A stretch of DNA of 64,000 nt from positions 62,001-126,000 of the forward strand of contig CALRMU020000005.1 of assembly GCA_943369295.1 (NCBI GenBank). The letters are read 5' to 3'. The translations under genes and the position numbers were made by a program. Below the pieces are notes generated by a model, which was given only the letters and a program-made list of their open reading frames with translations, was not told the DNA's origin and made no database searches. The stretch is from JAKRSE01 sp943369295 (GTDB lineage: Bacteria > Armatimonadota > Fimbriimonadia > Fimbriimonadales > Fimbriimonadaceae). This document shows, one piece after another, positions 1-8,219 of the stretch; positions within the stretch are counted from its first letter, which is position 1; the number at the start of each line of letters is the position of its first letter.

Positions 1-822
1 GGAGGTCAGTTTCAGGTTCTTTGGTCAAATAATCTTGTTGATTGGAAGCCCCTTGGTCCAGCCCTCGTCCCACCTGCTGAGTTTAAAGGGCATGCTTTCT
101 GGGCTCCAGAAGTTGCATTTCACAGGGGCCAGTACTACATGTACTACTCGGTAGGAGTTGGAGACAAAGACCACCAGATTCGGGTCGCTTCTTCCTCCAA
201 GCCGGCCGGACCCTACCTTGACGAAGGCAGATTGACCCCAGAAGACTGCCCCTTTGCCATCGACCCCTGCCCCTACAAGCACACAGATGGACGATGGTTT
301 TTGTTTTACGCCACCGACCTGGTTGAAGGCGAGAGGCCAGGGACAGTCTTGATGGTGGATGAACTGACCACCATGACCGAACTGGCCGGCACCCCAACCC
401 TTGTCGCCAGGGCAACCGAAAAATGGCAGAGGTTTGAGAAAGATCGGCCAATCTACAAAGGGATCCACGATTGGCACACTCTCGAAGGGCCATCCGCACA
501 CTTTAAAAACGGCCAGATTTTCTGCCTCTACAGCGGAGGAAACTGGCAGAACGACACTTACGGGGTCGATTACGTTTCTGCCCCTCACCCCACAGGGCCC
601 TGGGTTAACACTTCTCAACCAGAACCCCGAACCCTTAAAACCCGACCAGGCTTGGTGCTCGGCCCAGGGCACAACTCAGTGACCAGCGGCCCTGGCGAAA
701 CCGGCGACTTTATTGTCTACCATGCCTGGGATAGGGGAAGGACAGCAAGGCTGATGAGGATTGACCCCATTATTTGGGGAGAGGAAGGCCCAACCTGCCT
801 TGGCCCGACCTTGAAAGATTGA
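1..822 (+). CDS. Glycoside hydrolase family 43-type protein, 3' part only
   Basis: The reading frame is open from base 1, so the gene starts outside the window; 273 residues remain. The visible part has GH43 beta-propeller features: a WAPEV blade motif near residue 34, an IDP motif near 87-89 where the family has its pKa-modulating Asp, an LEGP motif with the expected acid Glu near 162, and GPGHNSV near 222. GH43 enzymes cleave arabinan, xylan or related side chains, usually outside the cytoplasm. The N-terminal catalytic-base Asp and any signal peptide are missing from view. Its 3' end overlaps the convergent downstream gene by about 53 bases. Substrate cannot be assigned. Confidence 0.85.
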   Translation, partial: GGQFQVLWSNNLVDWKPLGPALVPPAEFKGHAFWAPEVAFHRGQYYMYYSVGVGDKDHQIRVASSSKPAGPYLDEGRLTPEDCPFAIDPCPYKHTDGRWFLFYATDLVEGERPGTVLMVDELTTMTELAGTPTLVARATEKWQRFEKDRPIYKGIHDWHTLEGPSAHFKNGQIFCLYSGGNWQNDTYGVDYVSAPHPTGPWVNTSQPEPRTLKTRPGLVLGPGHNSVTSGPGETGDFIVYHAWDRGRTARLMRIDPIIWGEEGPTCLGPTLKD

Positions 823-1801
823 AAGGTTCAAACACCAGCTCTGCAATCAAAGGCCTGTGGTCAGAACCCACATCTGGCCCCACCCAACAGCTGATTGGCG
901 TGAAGCCCTTGTTCACCAAGAGATGATCGATTCTGAGAACCGGATAGCTGCTCGGAAAACTCCAGCCTGGCCCCCAGCCGACCGCCTCGAAACAATTTGT
1001 CATATTTTGCGAAAGTTGTCTGCTAAGACCATGCCTCGGTGGGTTGTTAAAATCACCCCCAATGATCAAAGGCAAGCCTGTCTTGACTGCCTCCTGCAGC
1101 ATCGCCTCAAGGTTCTGCCTTTGGGCGTCGGCTCCCACCCTCAAAAAGTCTCCCCCTTCAAAAAAAGGATCAATCGTCCAGTGAATACTAAGGACTCTGA
1201 ACTTGTATGGCCCCTCAACATCAGCCGAGATGATCCTTCTCCAGTCTTCGACCGGCAATGGAACTGACCTGATATTGGTTAAGGGCCAGCGAGAAACTAT
1301 TGCTGTTTCACCCTCGTGAAAAGTGTGCCAACCGCCCAGCTCCCTTGCCAGCCAGGTGTGCATTAGCTCATCGTCGCCCTTGATTTCCTGTAGCAGCAGA
1401 ACATCAATCTCTTCCTTCTTTATCAGATCGAGAGCCTTTGTAAGCCGACGGGAATAATAGTGAACGTTGAAGCTCATCACCTTGAGCTTTGCTGAACTTG
1501 GCAGAACGCTATGCCCCACTGGCCTGTTAGGAATCTCGAAACCCAGCAGAGGCAGCCCAAGCAGAAAGTTCAGACCCAGAAAAACCCCAATCGCCTGCCA
1601 TTGAGAGCGGAACCTGAAGAACAGGATAAGCAGAACGAAAATGCTTGGGAGAAGAAGCACAACCGGGGGCAGCATGCCAAACACAACATGCAGCCAGTTA
1701 TCAATCGGCAGAAGCAAGGAGAGGTGACAGAGTGCCAGCCAGACTCCGCAGAGTACAACCCAGATTGCTGCTGCTATCGACTTAGGCTTCTCGATGCTCA
1801 T
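770..1801 (-). CDS. Membrane-anchored endonuclease/exonuclease/phosphatase (EEP) family protein
   Basis: 343 residues. Three hydrophobic segments (about 10-30, 36-62 and 69-88) precede a C-terminal EEP domain. The fold's active-site motifs are all present: Asn112 in FNVHYY, Glu139 in LLLQEI, Asp250/Asn252 in GGDFNNPP, and Asp314/His315 in GSDHRP. EEP enzymes hydrolyse phosphodiesters or phosphomonoesters in nucleic acids, inositol phosphates or lipids; the membrane anchor suggests an extracytoplasmic or lipid substrate, but this is inference. Its ATG overlaps the stop of the upstream paralogue by 4 bases, so the two are probably co-transcribed. Confidence 0.88.
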   Translation of the reverse strand: MSIEKPKSIAAAIWVVLCGVWLALCHLSLLLPIDNWLHVVFGMLPPVVLLLPSIFVLLILFFRFRSQWQAIGVFLGLNFLLGLPLLGFEIPNRPVGHSVLPSSAKLKVMSFNVHYYSRRLTKALDLIKKEEIDVLLLQEIKGDDELMHTWLARELGGWHTFHEGETAIVSRWPLTNIRSVPLPVEDWRRIISADVEGPYKFRVLSIHWTIDPFFEGGDFLRVGADAQRQNLEAMLQEAVKTGLPLIIGGDFNNPPRHGLSRQLSQNMTNCFEAVGWGPGWSFPSSYPVLRIDHLLVNKGFTPISCWVGPDVGSDHRPLIAELVFEPFNLSRSGQGRLGLPLPK

Positions 1802-2784
1802 TGCTCTTTAAAGCTTAACTCGGCGACAACTGGCAGGTGGTCCGAACCAATGTCCCTATCTACGTAACAATGCTCCACGTTGAACAGCTTGTTCGTATAG
1901 AGATAGTCAATACGAACCACTGGCAGCTTTTTGTGATAGGTCCAGCCGAAGCCTGTCCCCGCCTCATCAAAAGCATTGGTCAGTACCCGACTTAGTTCTT
2001 TTGTATGCTTGTGCCTAGGTGGATTATTGAAGTCACCTCCTAAGACAAAAGGCTTCGATTCCCCGATGGATTGAATCAATTCCATCGTCTGCCTGAAATC
2101 AAGCGACTGCCTCTCTGCCCCAATCTTCATTTTCTCCAGGCCTTCCTCATACTGCGGGCTAGACCAGTGAACAGTAGCGGCTAAGTATGGAGTCGGAGCA
2201 AGAACTTCCACCAGCAGAATGCTGCGGAATTCTAGAGCCTTTGAGGGGATTCTTGTTACCTTTCCAAGTGGATACTTAGAGATAATAGCAACTTCCCTTG
2301 CCTCAGCAATATGCCAGCCATCCAGATTGTTCTTCAACCAATGTGCCGGGCCTCGCTCCTTCTTCTTAACCTCCTGCATCATCACAAGGTCAATATCGTC
2401 TTTTTTGATTCTATCTAAAAGCTTTGGCAGAGTAATGGATGAGAAATGGACATTAATTGTCATCACCTTTACATCGCCTGAAGATGACATCCCTTTGAAG
2501 AAATTGAACCTGTATCCGAGAAGTGAAAATCCACCCAAGGCCAAGATCAAGGTTCCGACTTGAAGCAGCCCCCAGGCGGGTTTCTTGAAAAATCTGAGGA
2601 GCAGAATAGCCGTTAAGAAGAAGAAAGGTCCGGCCAAAGCAATCGGTGGGGCCATGCCAAAGACAAAGCTGATCAGCCTTCCGTTGGGCCAGATGGGAGC
2701 GATGACACAGAGCCCTAGCCACGCAGAGCCGAGAATCAGGGTCGCTGAGTAGAACCACCGACCTCTTTTCTTCTTCTCCGCCAT
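1798..2784 (-). CDS. Membrane-anchored EEP family protein, tandem paralogue
   Basis: 328 residues, same architecture as the following gene: a basic N-terminus, three hydrophobic stretches within about 11-90, then an EEP domain with Asn111 in TINVHF, Glu138 in MMQEV, Asp251/Asn253 in GGDFNNPPRHK and Asp315/His316 in GSDHLP. The GGDFNNPPRH string and the RID-x-L-x-x-NK segment are shared between the pair, so they arose by tandem duplication and have since diverged. All catalytic residues are kept in both. First gene of the two-gene minus-strand unit. Phosphatase versus nuclease activity cannot be decided from sequence. Confidence 0.88.
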   Translation of the reverse strand: MAEKKKRGRWFYSATLILGSAWLGLCVIAPIWPNGRLISFVFGMAPPIALAGPFFFLTAILLLRFFKKPAWGLLQVGTLILALGGFSLLGYRFNFFKGMSSSGDVKVMTINVHFSSITLPKLLDRIKKDDIDLVMMQEVKKKERGPAHWLKNNLDGWHIAEAREVAIISKYPLGKVTRIPSKALEFRSILLVEVLAPTPYLAATVHWSSPQYEEGLEKMKIGAERQSLDFRQTMELIQSIGESKPFVLGGDFNNPPRHKHTKELSRVLTNAFDEAGTGFGWTYHKKLPVVRIDYLYTNKLFNVEHCYVDRDIGSDHLPVVAELSFKEQ

Positions 2785-2993
2785 GCCCCCTTATGAGACC
2801 CTTTGCCAAGCTAATTCAGCAGGGTCTGCCCAGGGGTTCCATTTGAACGTTACTGTGCAAGGCTGTTCTGCATTTGTGCTTATAGATGCCAAACCGAGAA
2901 CAGACTCCTCACCGAGGCGGGCAGAGACGCGCTCTCACCAAAGAAGAGACCTGAGCAGTCTAATTCATCAACTGTTAAGTTGAATACAGGAAT

Positions 2994-4262
2994 TCAAGGA
3001 GTCTGTAGCGGAATAGTTAGGGTCAAATCAGGCCTTCTTGATCTCGAATCGTAACAGACAATCTTTACTGCGCGTGAATGGTAGCTTATTGTTGGGGCGG
3101 TGGAATGACGGATCAATTGAAGGCCTGCCATTGAAGGAGCTTTCGTTCTGTCTTCCTGACCAAGAATCCGCGAAGCCACTTGAAGAGCAAGTTTCCTGAG
3201 TCGAAACTCCGAGACATCTGGAGCATAGATTCTATCTATAGGCTCAAAACTGGAGAGCCAAGGGTTAGATCGTAGCCCTTCCGAAATCATCTCATCTCCT
3301 ATTCGGATGACACCAGGATTGGCGTAGTCACCCTTCTCAATTTCAACCCAAACCGTCCTCCATCCTTCTATGATCTTCAGTTTGCTTGCTTCAAATCCTC
3401 GATTCGCATATCTGGCGACGTCAAACCCAGAGACGGTGCTTTCCTCAGAATCCTTCATGCCAAGATGCTTAGCTCTGGATTCACGACTGCGAGTTGACTC
3501 AATCGCAGCCAGATCATAGTAGAGACCAAGAGTCGCCAAATCTCTTGGGCCGGGCACAACATAATTTTCAGCGAGAGTTTTCAGCTCTCTATGCCAAATT
3601 GAGCCGGGAGGCTTTTCTGCGGCCCAGGCAGCCAAAAACTCGGCTTTCATCCAACTAATCTCGTCAGCCAGGTCGAACTTATCCTCATCATTTGACCCAT
3701 AGAAGTGGCCGGCTATATTTGAAATGGTCCTTAAATCTTTAAGTGCAGATGATTCGTTTCCTTCAAGCTTGGCAAGCAAAGCTCTGGCCAATAAAAACTG
3801 AGTCCCAACATAAACCTTCGAATGGTTCACCATGATTGAACCCTCGCCCCTATAAAAGGACAAATCCACCCAGAACTTCTCCAGCTTTGCGGCCTCATCA
3901 AGCAGCTTTAAGTCATCGTCAGCGTCCGTAACTTCGTTTCGAATCTCAGTCAAAAGTGAATCAGTTGATGTAGTGCTTGGAGTTAAAGAATTCACCTTTG
4001 CAAGCGTAGTCATCTTCGGAGATAGCTTCATATAAACAAGGGCAGCATTTTCACTATCCGGAATCTTTGGGTTAAACTTCCTCAAATCTTCCTCATCCAC
4101 CACCATCCGATAGTCTTTTGCCAGAGCAAGTTCTTTTTCGTATTTGACAATAAGCTGCCTGTCACCCTGCCTAAAGAGAATGATGGCAAGAGCGACCAGA
4201 ACGACACCGAGGATAGCTATAAATATCAGCCCCTTCTTAGTTGCTGGTTCCAAATTAGTCAA
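2994..4262 (-). CDS. Membrane-anchored protein of unknown function (paralogue of next gene)
   Basis: 422 residues. I do not recognise a named family. One transmembrane helix (about residues 12-30) follows a short charged N-terminus; the rest is a soluble, largely helical domain expected outside the cytoplasm. A TTG start is chosen because AAGGTG lies about 5 bases upstream and no better start exists. It shares blocks with the upstream neighbour: a PPGSIW segment followed by EL, an ESR-x-x-R-x-x-GMK segment, and the arrangement of C-terminal strands. Separated from that gene by 41 bases, likely one operon. No catalytic motif is visible. Confidence 0.7.
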   Translation of the reverse strand: MTNLEPATKKGLIFIAILGVVLVALAIILFRQGDRQLIVKYEKELALAKDYRMVVDEEDLRKFNPKIPDSENAALVYMKLSPKMTTLAKVNSLTPSTTSTDSLLTEIRNEVTDADDDLKLLDEAAKLEKFWVDLSFYRGEGSIMVNHSKVYVGTQFLLARALLAKLEGNESSALKDLRTISNIAGHFYGSNDEDKFDLADEISWMKAEFLAAWAAEKPPGSIWHRELKTLAENYVVPGPRDLATLGLYYDLAAIESTRSRESRAKHLGMKDSEESTVSGFDVARYANRGFEASKLKIIEGWRTVWVEIEKGDYANPGVIRIGDEMISEGLRSNPWLSSFEPIDRIYAPDVSEFRLRKLALQVASRILGQEDRTKAPSMAGLQLIRHSTAPTISYHSRAVKIVCYDSRSRRPDLTLTIPLQTP

Positions 4263-4303
4263 ATTTCACCTTCTATAAGAGGCATATCGTACTTACGGGG
4301 CGT

Positions 4304-5629
4304 TCAATTGTTGGATTTGAAAAGTTTGAATTTTAAAGATCTGCTTCCATCTTCCGGATCAATAGGATCCTGGAATGACAGGATGAGATCGTTCCCAACA
4401 GTATGCCCCTTCATCGGCATATCATCAACTGGGCTCACCAAATCTGAGAAGTCAGGAAGGATTCTGCGATTGCTCTGACCCAGTACTCGCACAGCTGCTT
4501 GAATCAAGAGCTTTTTCTCAATCGCCCGCTCTCTTGGCTCTCTTACCATTTCAATGTCATCTATTCCAAGTCCTTGAGAAATCGTGATCAAGTATGGGTC
4601 TGAAAGGTAGCCCCTATTGACTTCAGAGGCTCCAGCTGCAACAACTGTCCAATCAATAGAGTCCTCCTTTCCTAGTTCTTTCCAAATCATCAGTCTGCCC
4701 GCAATCGTGTTTCTCAATCCACTGCCTTGAGCAATTGCGGCTGCCATCAATCGAGTTTCGACCGGAGGCACTTCTTCTCTTTTTAACCCGATTCTTTTCT
4801 CTCGTGATTCCTGAGTTTTAACATCTTTGAACATCATCAAATCTGAAAACAAGTCTAGAGCTGCACTTTCTTGGTATGTCGGCACTGCTATTTCTTTCTC
4901 CATGAGCAGCAGCTCTTTTATCCATACTGATCCCGGAGGGTTTTGGGCGGCAGTGTGGGTTGTCACCCTTACCGCAAGTGAAGTTATTGCAAGTGATACC
5001 AACTTTGTAATCACTGTCTTATCCTGAGATAAATGACGTGCAATAGCTCTTACTCGCCTAATATCTTCTATTGCAGCATCATCCCTTTTTTCGTAGGCTG
5101 CGATCTGGGCACGTGTGAGCAGCAGTTGAGATGCCTGTTTTGAAACTGATAAGTGAGGGAAGAGCAGGCTGTATCCAAGTGACCAGTCATGATCAAAGTA
5201 GCAGGCGGGGCGTTTTGCTGCCTCTTCTGCCAGCCCAATCAGCTGTCTGTTGGAAGCCAAAAGTTGTTTTGCAGCAACAATTGTTTTATCACTTGGTGAT
5301 TCGAACAACTCTTTCCTTATTGCCGATAGCTTTCCGAGGTCGTCTTCTCCCTTAAGAGCAGTCATCTCTCTATAAAATCTCGCTGCATTCTGACTTTCAT
5401 CAGGAGCCGGACCAATGAACTTCTTCACATCCTCAAGAGTCGTCAGCATCCCGGCCGCCTTGGCCTTGGCTAGTTCTGCCTTCACTACTTGATCAGCAAA
5501 GTAGTTTCTCAGCCATAGGCTGGCAACCCCACAGACTAAGAGGATTCCGACCACAACACCAAGCACCAAAAACAGCCTGCGTGTTGGGTTGGGCTGCCGG
5601 TCGGCAGCTGATTCAGATATTTCCTGCAC
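4304..5629 (-). CDS. Membrane-anchored protein of unknown function (tandem paralogue)
   Basis: 441 residues. N-terminal helix about 19-41, then an alanine-rich segment and a helical ectodomain. GTG start supported by AGGAG 4 bases upstream. Shared with the downstream gene: a juxtamembrane acidic 'DVKKF' versus 'DLRKF' segment, 'NAARFY' versus 'NAALVY', PPGSVW, and a REKRIGLK versus RAKHLGMK segment. No recognised enzymatic motif. The two form a duplicated pair; a structural, surface or scaffold role is possible but unproven. Confidence 0.7.
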   Translation of the reverse strand: MQEISESAADRQPNPTRRLFLVLGVVVGILLVCGVASLWLRNYFADQVVKAELAKAKAAGMLTTLEDVKKFIGPAPDESQNAARFYREMTALKGEDDLGKLSAIRKELFESPSDKTIVAAKQLLASNRQLIGLAEEAAKRPACYFDHDWSLGYSLLFPHLSVSKQASQLLLTRAQIAAYEKRDDAAIEDIRRVRAIARHLSQDKTVITKLVSLAITSLAVRVTTHTAAQNPPGSVWIKELLLMEKEIAVPTYQESAALDLFSDLMMFKDVKTQESREKRIGLKREEVPPVETRLMAAAIAQGSGLRNTIAGRLMIWKELGKEDSIDWTVVAAGASEVNRGYLSDPYLITISQGLGIDDIEMVREPRERAIEKKLLIQAAVRVLGQSNRRILPDFSDLVSPVDDMPMKGHTVGNDLILSFQDPIDPEDGSRSLKFKLFKSNN

Positions 5630-5731
5630 TTTGCTCCTAAGGGGTTGTGACGACTCACCTCATCGACAGTCGTCTTAATGAACTGAACTATATCACAACT
5701 GTTAGGCCGCCCAGACCAGTAGAATCAAGCA

Positions 5732-6817
5732 ATGGAAGGAATGACTCGCAGAGACCTTTTGGTCGGATCTGCCGCCCTCGCTGCCGGGGCAGCCACAGCA
5801 GGTTTTGCACTTCAGCCAGAAACCAAACCAGTCGGCTGGGCGATTTTGGGTCTTGGCGGCTACGCCCAAAACAACATCCTCCCCAACATTAAGAACTGCA
5901 GGCATTCAAAGCTGACTGCGGTGATCAGCGGCACACCAGATAAAGCCAAGAGGATTGCCCAGCAGTATGGCCTTCCTGAAAGCAAAATCTACAACTATCA
6001 AAACCTAGAAAGGATTAAGGATGACCCCGACATCGATGTCGTTTATGTCATCACCCCTCCTGGCACCCACCACGAATTCACCATGAGATCGCTGCAGTCA
6101 GGCAAGCATGTCTGCTGCGAAAAACCCATGGCCAGCACCGCCAAAGAATGCGCCGAAATGGTGGCAGAAGCAAAGCGAAGAAAGCTCAGGCTTGGCATTG
6201 GCTATCGCTGCCACTTTGAGCCCTACAATCTGGAAGCTATGAGGCTCTGCCGAACGGGAGCCCTGGGCGATATTCGTACAATTCGCAGCGAGCACGGCTT
6301 CGTCCTCGGCGGAGATGATGGCTGGCATACCAAGCGCAGCCTAGGAGGAATCGGCGCGATCAGCGAAATCGGTGTCTATGCCATTCAGGCTCTCTGCTAC
6401 CTGGCAGGGGCCGATCCGCTGGAAATCTGGGGCACCAGCACAAAGCTCAACATTCCCCGCTTCAAAGAGGTCGAAGACGTCAACCACTTTAACTTCATCT
6501 TCCCCAACGGAATTCAGGGCTACGGCTCCACCGCCTACACCTGGAATGCCAACAACTTTGTTGTCATGGGCAACAGGGGAAGAATCGTCGCCGAACCTGC
6601 CACCGCCTACTCCGGGCACCAGTTTAGGCGCAACAACACCCCCATCGAAGTCACCCCCGCCAACCAGTGGGCAGACCAGATGGATCACCTTTCAGAATGC
6701 ATCAAAGATCCAGCAAAGACTCTTATCACCCCTGGCGAAATGGGTTGGCGAGACCTTAGGATCATGGAAGCAATTCTTAAGTCGGCCAGAGAAGGCAAGT
6801 CAATCAAGTTTGTCTAG
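5732..6817 (+). CDS. Gfo/Idh/MocA family NAD(P)-dependent oxidoreductase
   Basis: 361 residues. The N-terminus carries TRRDLLVGSAALAAGAA, an Arg-Arg plus hydrophobic segment compatible with a Tat signal, as in exported glucose-fructose oxidoreductase-like members. The Rossmann domain follows with GLGGYAQ near residue 41 and the family EKP motif (CCEKPMA) near 131. The C-terminal alpha/beta domain contains GGIGAISEIGVY with the usual conserved Asp/His region replaced by Glu-x-Gly. Members oxidise or reduce sugars and cyclitols; the substrate is unknown. An alternative start at 5741 keeps the RR motif. A hairpin follows the stop. Confidence 0.88.
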   Translation: MEGMTRRDLLVGSAALAAGAATAGFALQPETKPVGWAILGLGGYAQNNILPNIKNCRHSKLTAVISGTPDKAKRIAQQYGLPESKIYNYQNLERIKDDPDIDVVYVITPPGTHHEFTMRSLQSGKHVCCEKPMASTAKECAEMVAEAKRRKLRLGIGYRCHFEPYNLEAMRLCRTGALGDIRTIRSEHGFVLGGDDGWHTKRSLGGIGAISEIGVYAIQALCYLAGADPLEIWGTSTKLNIPRFKEVEDVNHFNFIFPNGIQGYGSTAYTWNANNFVVMGNRGRIVAEPATAYSGHQFRRNNTPIEVTPANQWADQMDHLSECIKDPAKTLITPGEMGWRDLRIMEAILKSAREGKSIKFV

Positions 6818-6847
6818 GTCAGCCTCCAGCCAGGCACCTAATGCGAT

Positions 6848-6876
6848 CCCCCTCCAAGCTGCTTATTTGGAGGGGG
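6848..6876. terminator. Terminator-like hairpin between convergent genes
   Basis: A perfect 10-base-pair stem (CCCCCTCCAA with TTGGAGGGGG) and a 9-base loop lies between the stops of two converging genes. There is no long T run on either side, so it may act as a weak terminator or as an mRNA 3' end stabiliser. Confidence 0.6.
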
Positions 6877-6894
6877 TAATTGCTTGCAGTCCAG

Positions 6895-7737
6895 TTAGTG
6901 CGGCTTAGATACGTGCTGGTGAACCACCTTCCAGCCATCATCACCTTTAGCTAGGCAGAAGGTGATTCGCACCAAGTCGCTAAACTCTGTGCCTTCATCT
7001 GTGGTTCCTCCGCATTCTAACAGCCCGTAAGCAAAGCCGAGCTTGTCATCTACTCTCAGTTCAAGGTCCTTCAGGTTAAAGGTCATCGCCCCTTCAACTT
7101 CGGGCTGCCACTCATCCCAGCCGGCTTGGTAGACGGCGCGGTTCATGTAGCGCATCGGCTCAAGAACGTCATAGATCACCAAGGCTTCGGAGTGGTTCTT
7201 CAGAATCTCATCCTTTGCACCGCGGCTGGTAGCCGAAGCCCAGTCGGAAAGAACCCTTCTCACCGCATCTTCATCACTTTCAAACGGCAGAGATTCTGTC
7301 CAAATCGCCAGCCTTGATGTTGTGTGGTAGAGCCCCTGCTCGGCTCCACCTCGGGTCAAGGCTTCTTTGACTTCTGGACTGGGGAAGATCATGGTGAAGA
7401 CCATTTCGGTCTCCTTCGGGCCAAGTTCGTTCAGGGCAACGTGGACATGAAACCACTTGGGTTCATCCGGGGTGCCGTGATCGTATTCGATCACATCCGG
7501 TCCCGTCTGAATGTACTGAACATAGTTCGGGTAGTCGGTTCCGTTAGCCTCGTGCATGGTAAAGCGCCATTCTCCGCCGGGCCGAAAATCCATCTTGTGC
7601 GTGGTGGTTCTAAACCCATAAGGACCCCACCAGTTAGTGATGATCTCTGGCGTCGACCAAGCCTTAAGCAGCTGATTCTTGGTGGCTTTGTAGCGCCGGG
7701 TGACTGCAAAAACGCAGTTTGGGTCTGGGGGAGTCAT
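6895..7737 (-). CDS. AHSA1-type SRPBCC protein fused to a SnoaL-like domain
   Basis: 280 residues. Residues about 1-145 match the AHSA1/SRPBCC ligand-binding fold (WSTPEIITNWWGP, then the DFRPGGEWRF strand motif). Residues about 155-280 look like a SnoaL/DUF4440-type NTF2-like domain (DEDAVRRVLSDWASA, ending with a DGWKVVHQHVS strand typical of that fold). Both domains have cavities that bind hydrophobic ligands; no catalytic residue is certain. The gene overlaps the upstream ArsR regulator by 4 bases, the usual ArsR-SRPBCC pairing in which the regulator controls the binding protein. The fusion is less usual. Confidence 0.8.
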   Translation of the reverse strand: MTPPDPNCVFAVTRRYKATKNQLLKAWSTPEIITNWWGPYGFRTTTHKMDFRPGGEWRFTMHEANGTDYPNYVQYIQTGPDVIEYDHGTPDEPKWFHVHVALNELGPKETEMVFTMIFPSPEVKEALTRGGAEQGLYHTTSRLAIWTESLPFESDEDAVRRVLSDWASATSRGAKDEILKNHSEALVIYDVLEPMRYMNRAVYQAGWDEWQPEVEGAMTFNLKDLELRVDDKLGFAYGLLECGGTTDEGTEFSDLVRITFCLAKGDDGWKVVHQHVSKPH

Positions 7738-8078
7738 GGTGTTTCCTCGTCTGGCATTTGGTCAAGGCAAAGTTGAAGTCGATCAAAAGATTCCTTCCAA
7801 AACTGCTCGTAGGGCTGCATCCAATCAAAGGCCTCCCTCATGGTAGTGGCCTTCAGCTTCCTCACTCTTTTCTGCGCCTGCCTTTCAACTTCAATCAGGC
7901 CAGCCTCTTCAAGCACCTTAAGATGCTTTGAAACTGCCGGGCCTGATATGGAATAGGATCGAGCCAGGTCGCCAGCGGAGGCAGAGCCTTCTTTAAGCTG
8001 CTCCAGAATTCCCCTTCGGGTTGGGTCAGCTAAGGCAGCGAAGACAAGCGAGACAGAATCTGATTCAGCGACTAACAT
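7734..8078 (-). CDS. ArsR-family winged-helix transcriptional regulator
   Basis: 114 residues from the ATG at 8078 (a TTG at 8084 would add two residues). Classic ArsR layout: ALADPTRRGILEQL helix, then the recognition region SISGPAVSKHLKVLEEAGLI and a wing rich in Arg/Lys (ERQAQKRVRKLK). No Cys metal site is visible, so it belongs to the non-metal group commonly coupled with AHSA1 proteins. First gene of a two-gene operon with a 4-base overlap; probably autoregulates from the AT-rich 8079-8130 stretch. Confidence 0.88.
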   Translation of the reverse strand: MLVAESDSVSLVFAALADPTRRGILEQLKEGSASAGDLARSYSISGPAVSKHLKVLEEAGLIEVERQAQKRVRKLKATTMREAFDWMQPYEQFWKESFDRLQLCLDQMPDEETP

Positions 8079-8161
8079 AACCAAATGGTTCCGTAACTAC
8101 TTGATTATATACAAGAACCTGTCTGAGTGTCAATTGAGATTGAAGAATTAGGAAAAAGAAT

Positions 8162-8197
8162 GAGGCCAGACTTCCCCGATTGGGAATGTCTGGCCTC
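8162..8197 (-). terminator. Rho-independent terminator of the four-repeat protein gene
   Basis: GAGGCCAGAC pairs with GTCTGGCCTC, extended inward by TTCCC/GGGAA with a one-base bulge, giving about 15 pairs. On the minus strand the hairpin is followed by a T-rich tail (ATTCTTTTTCC), so it fits the gene ending at 8220. Confidence 0.85.
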
Positions 8198-8219
8198 TGC
8201 CTTTGCCTTATGAGTCTGC

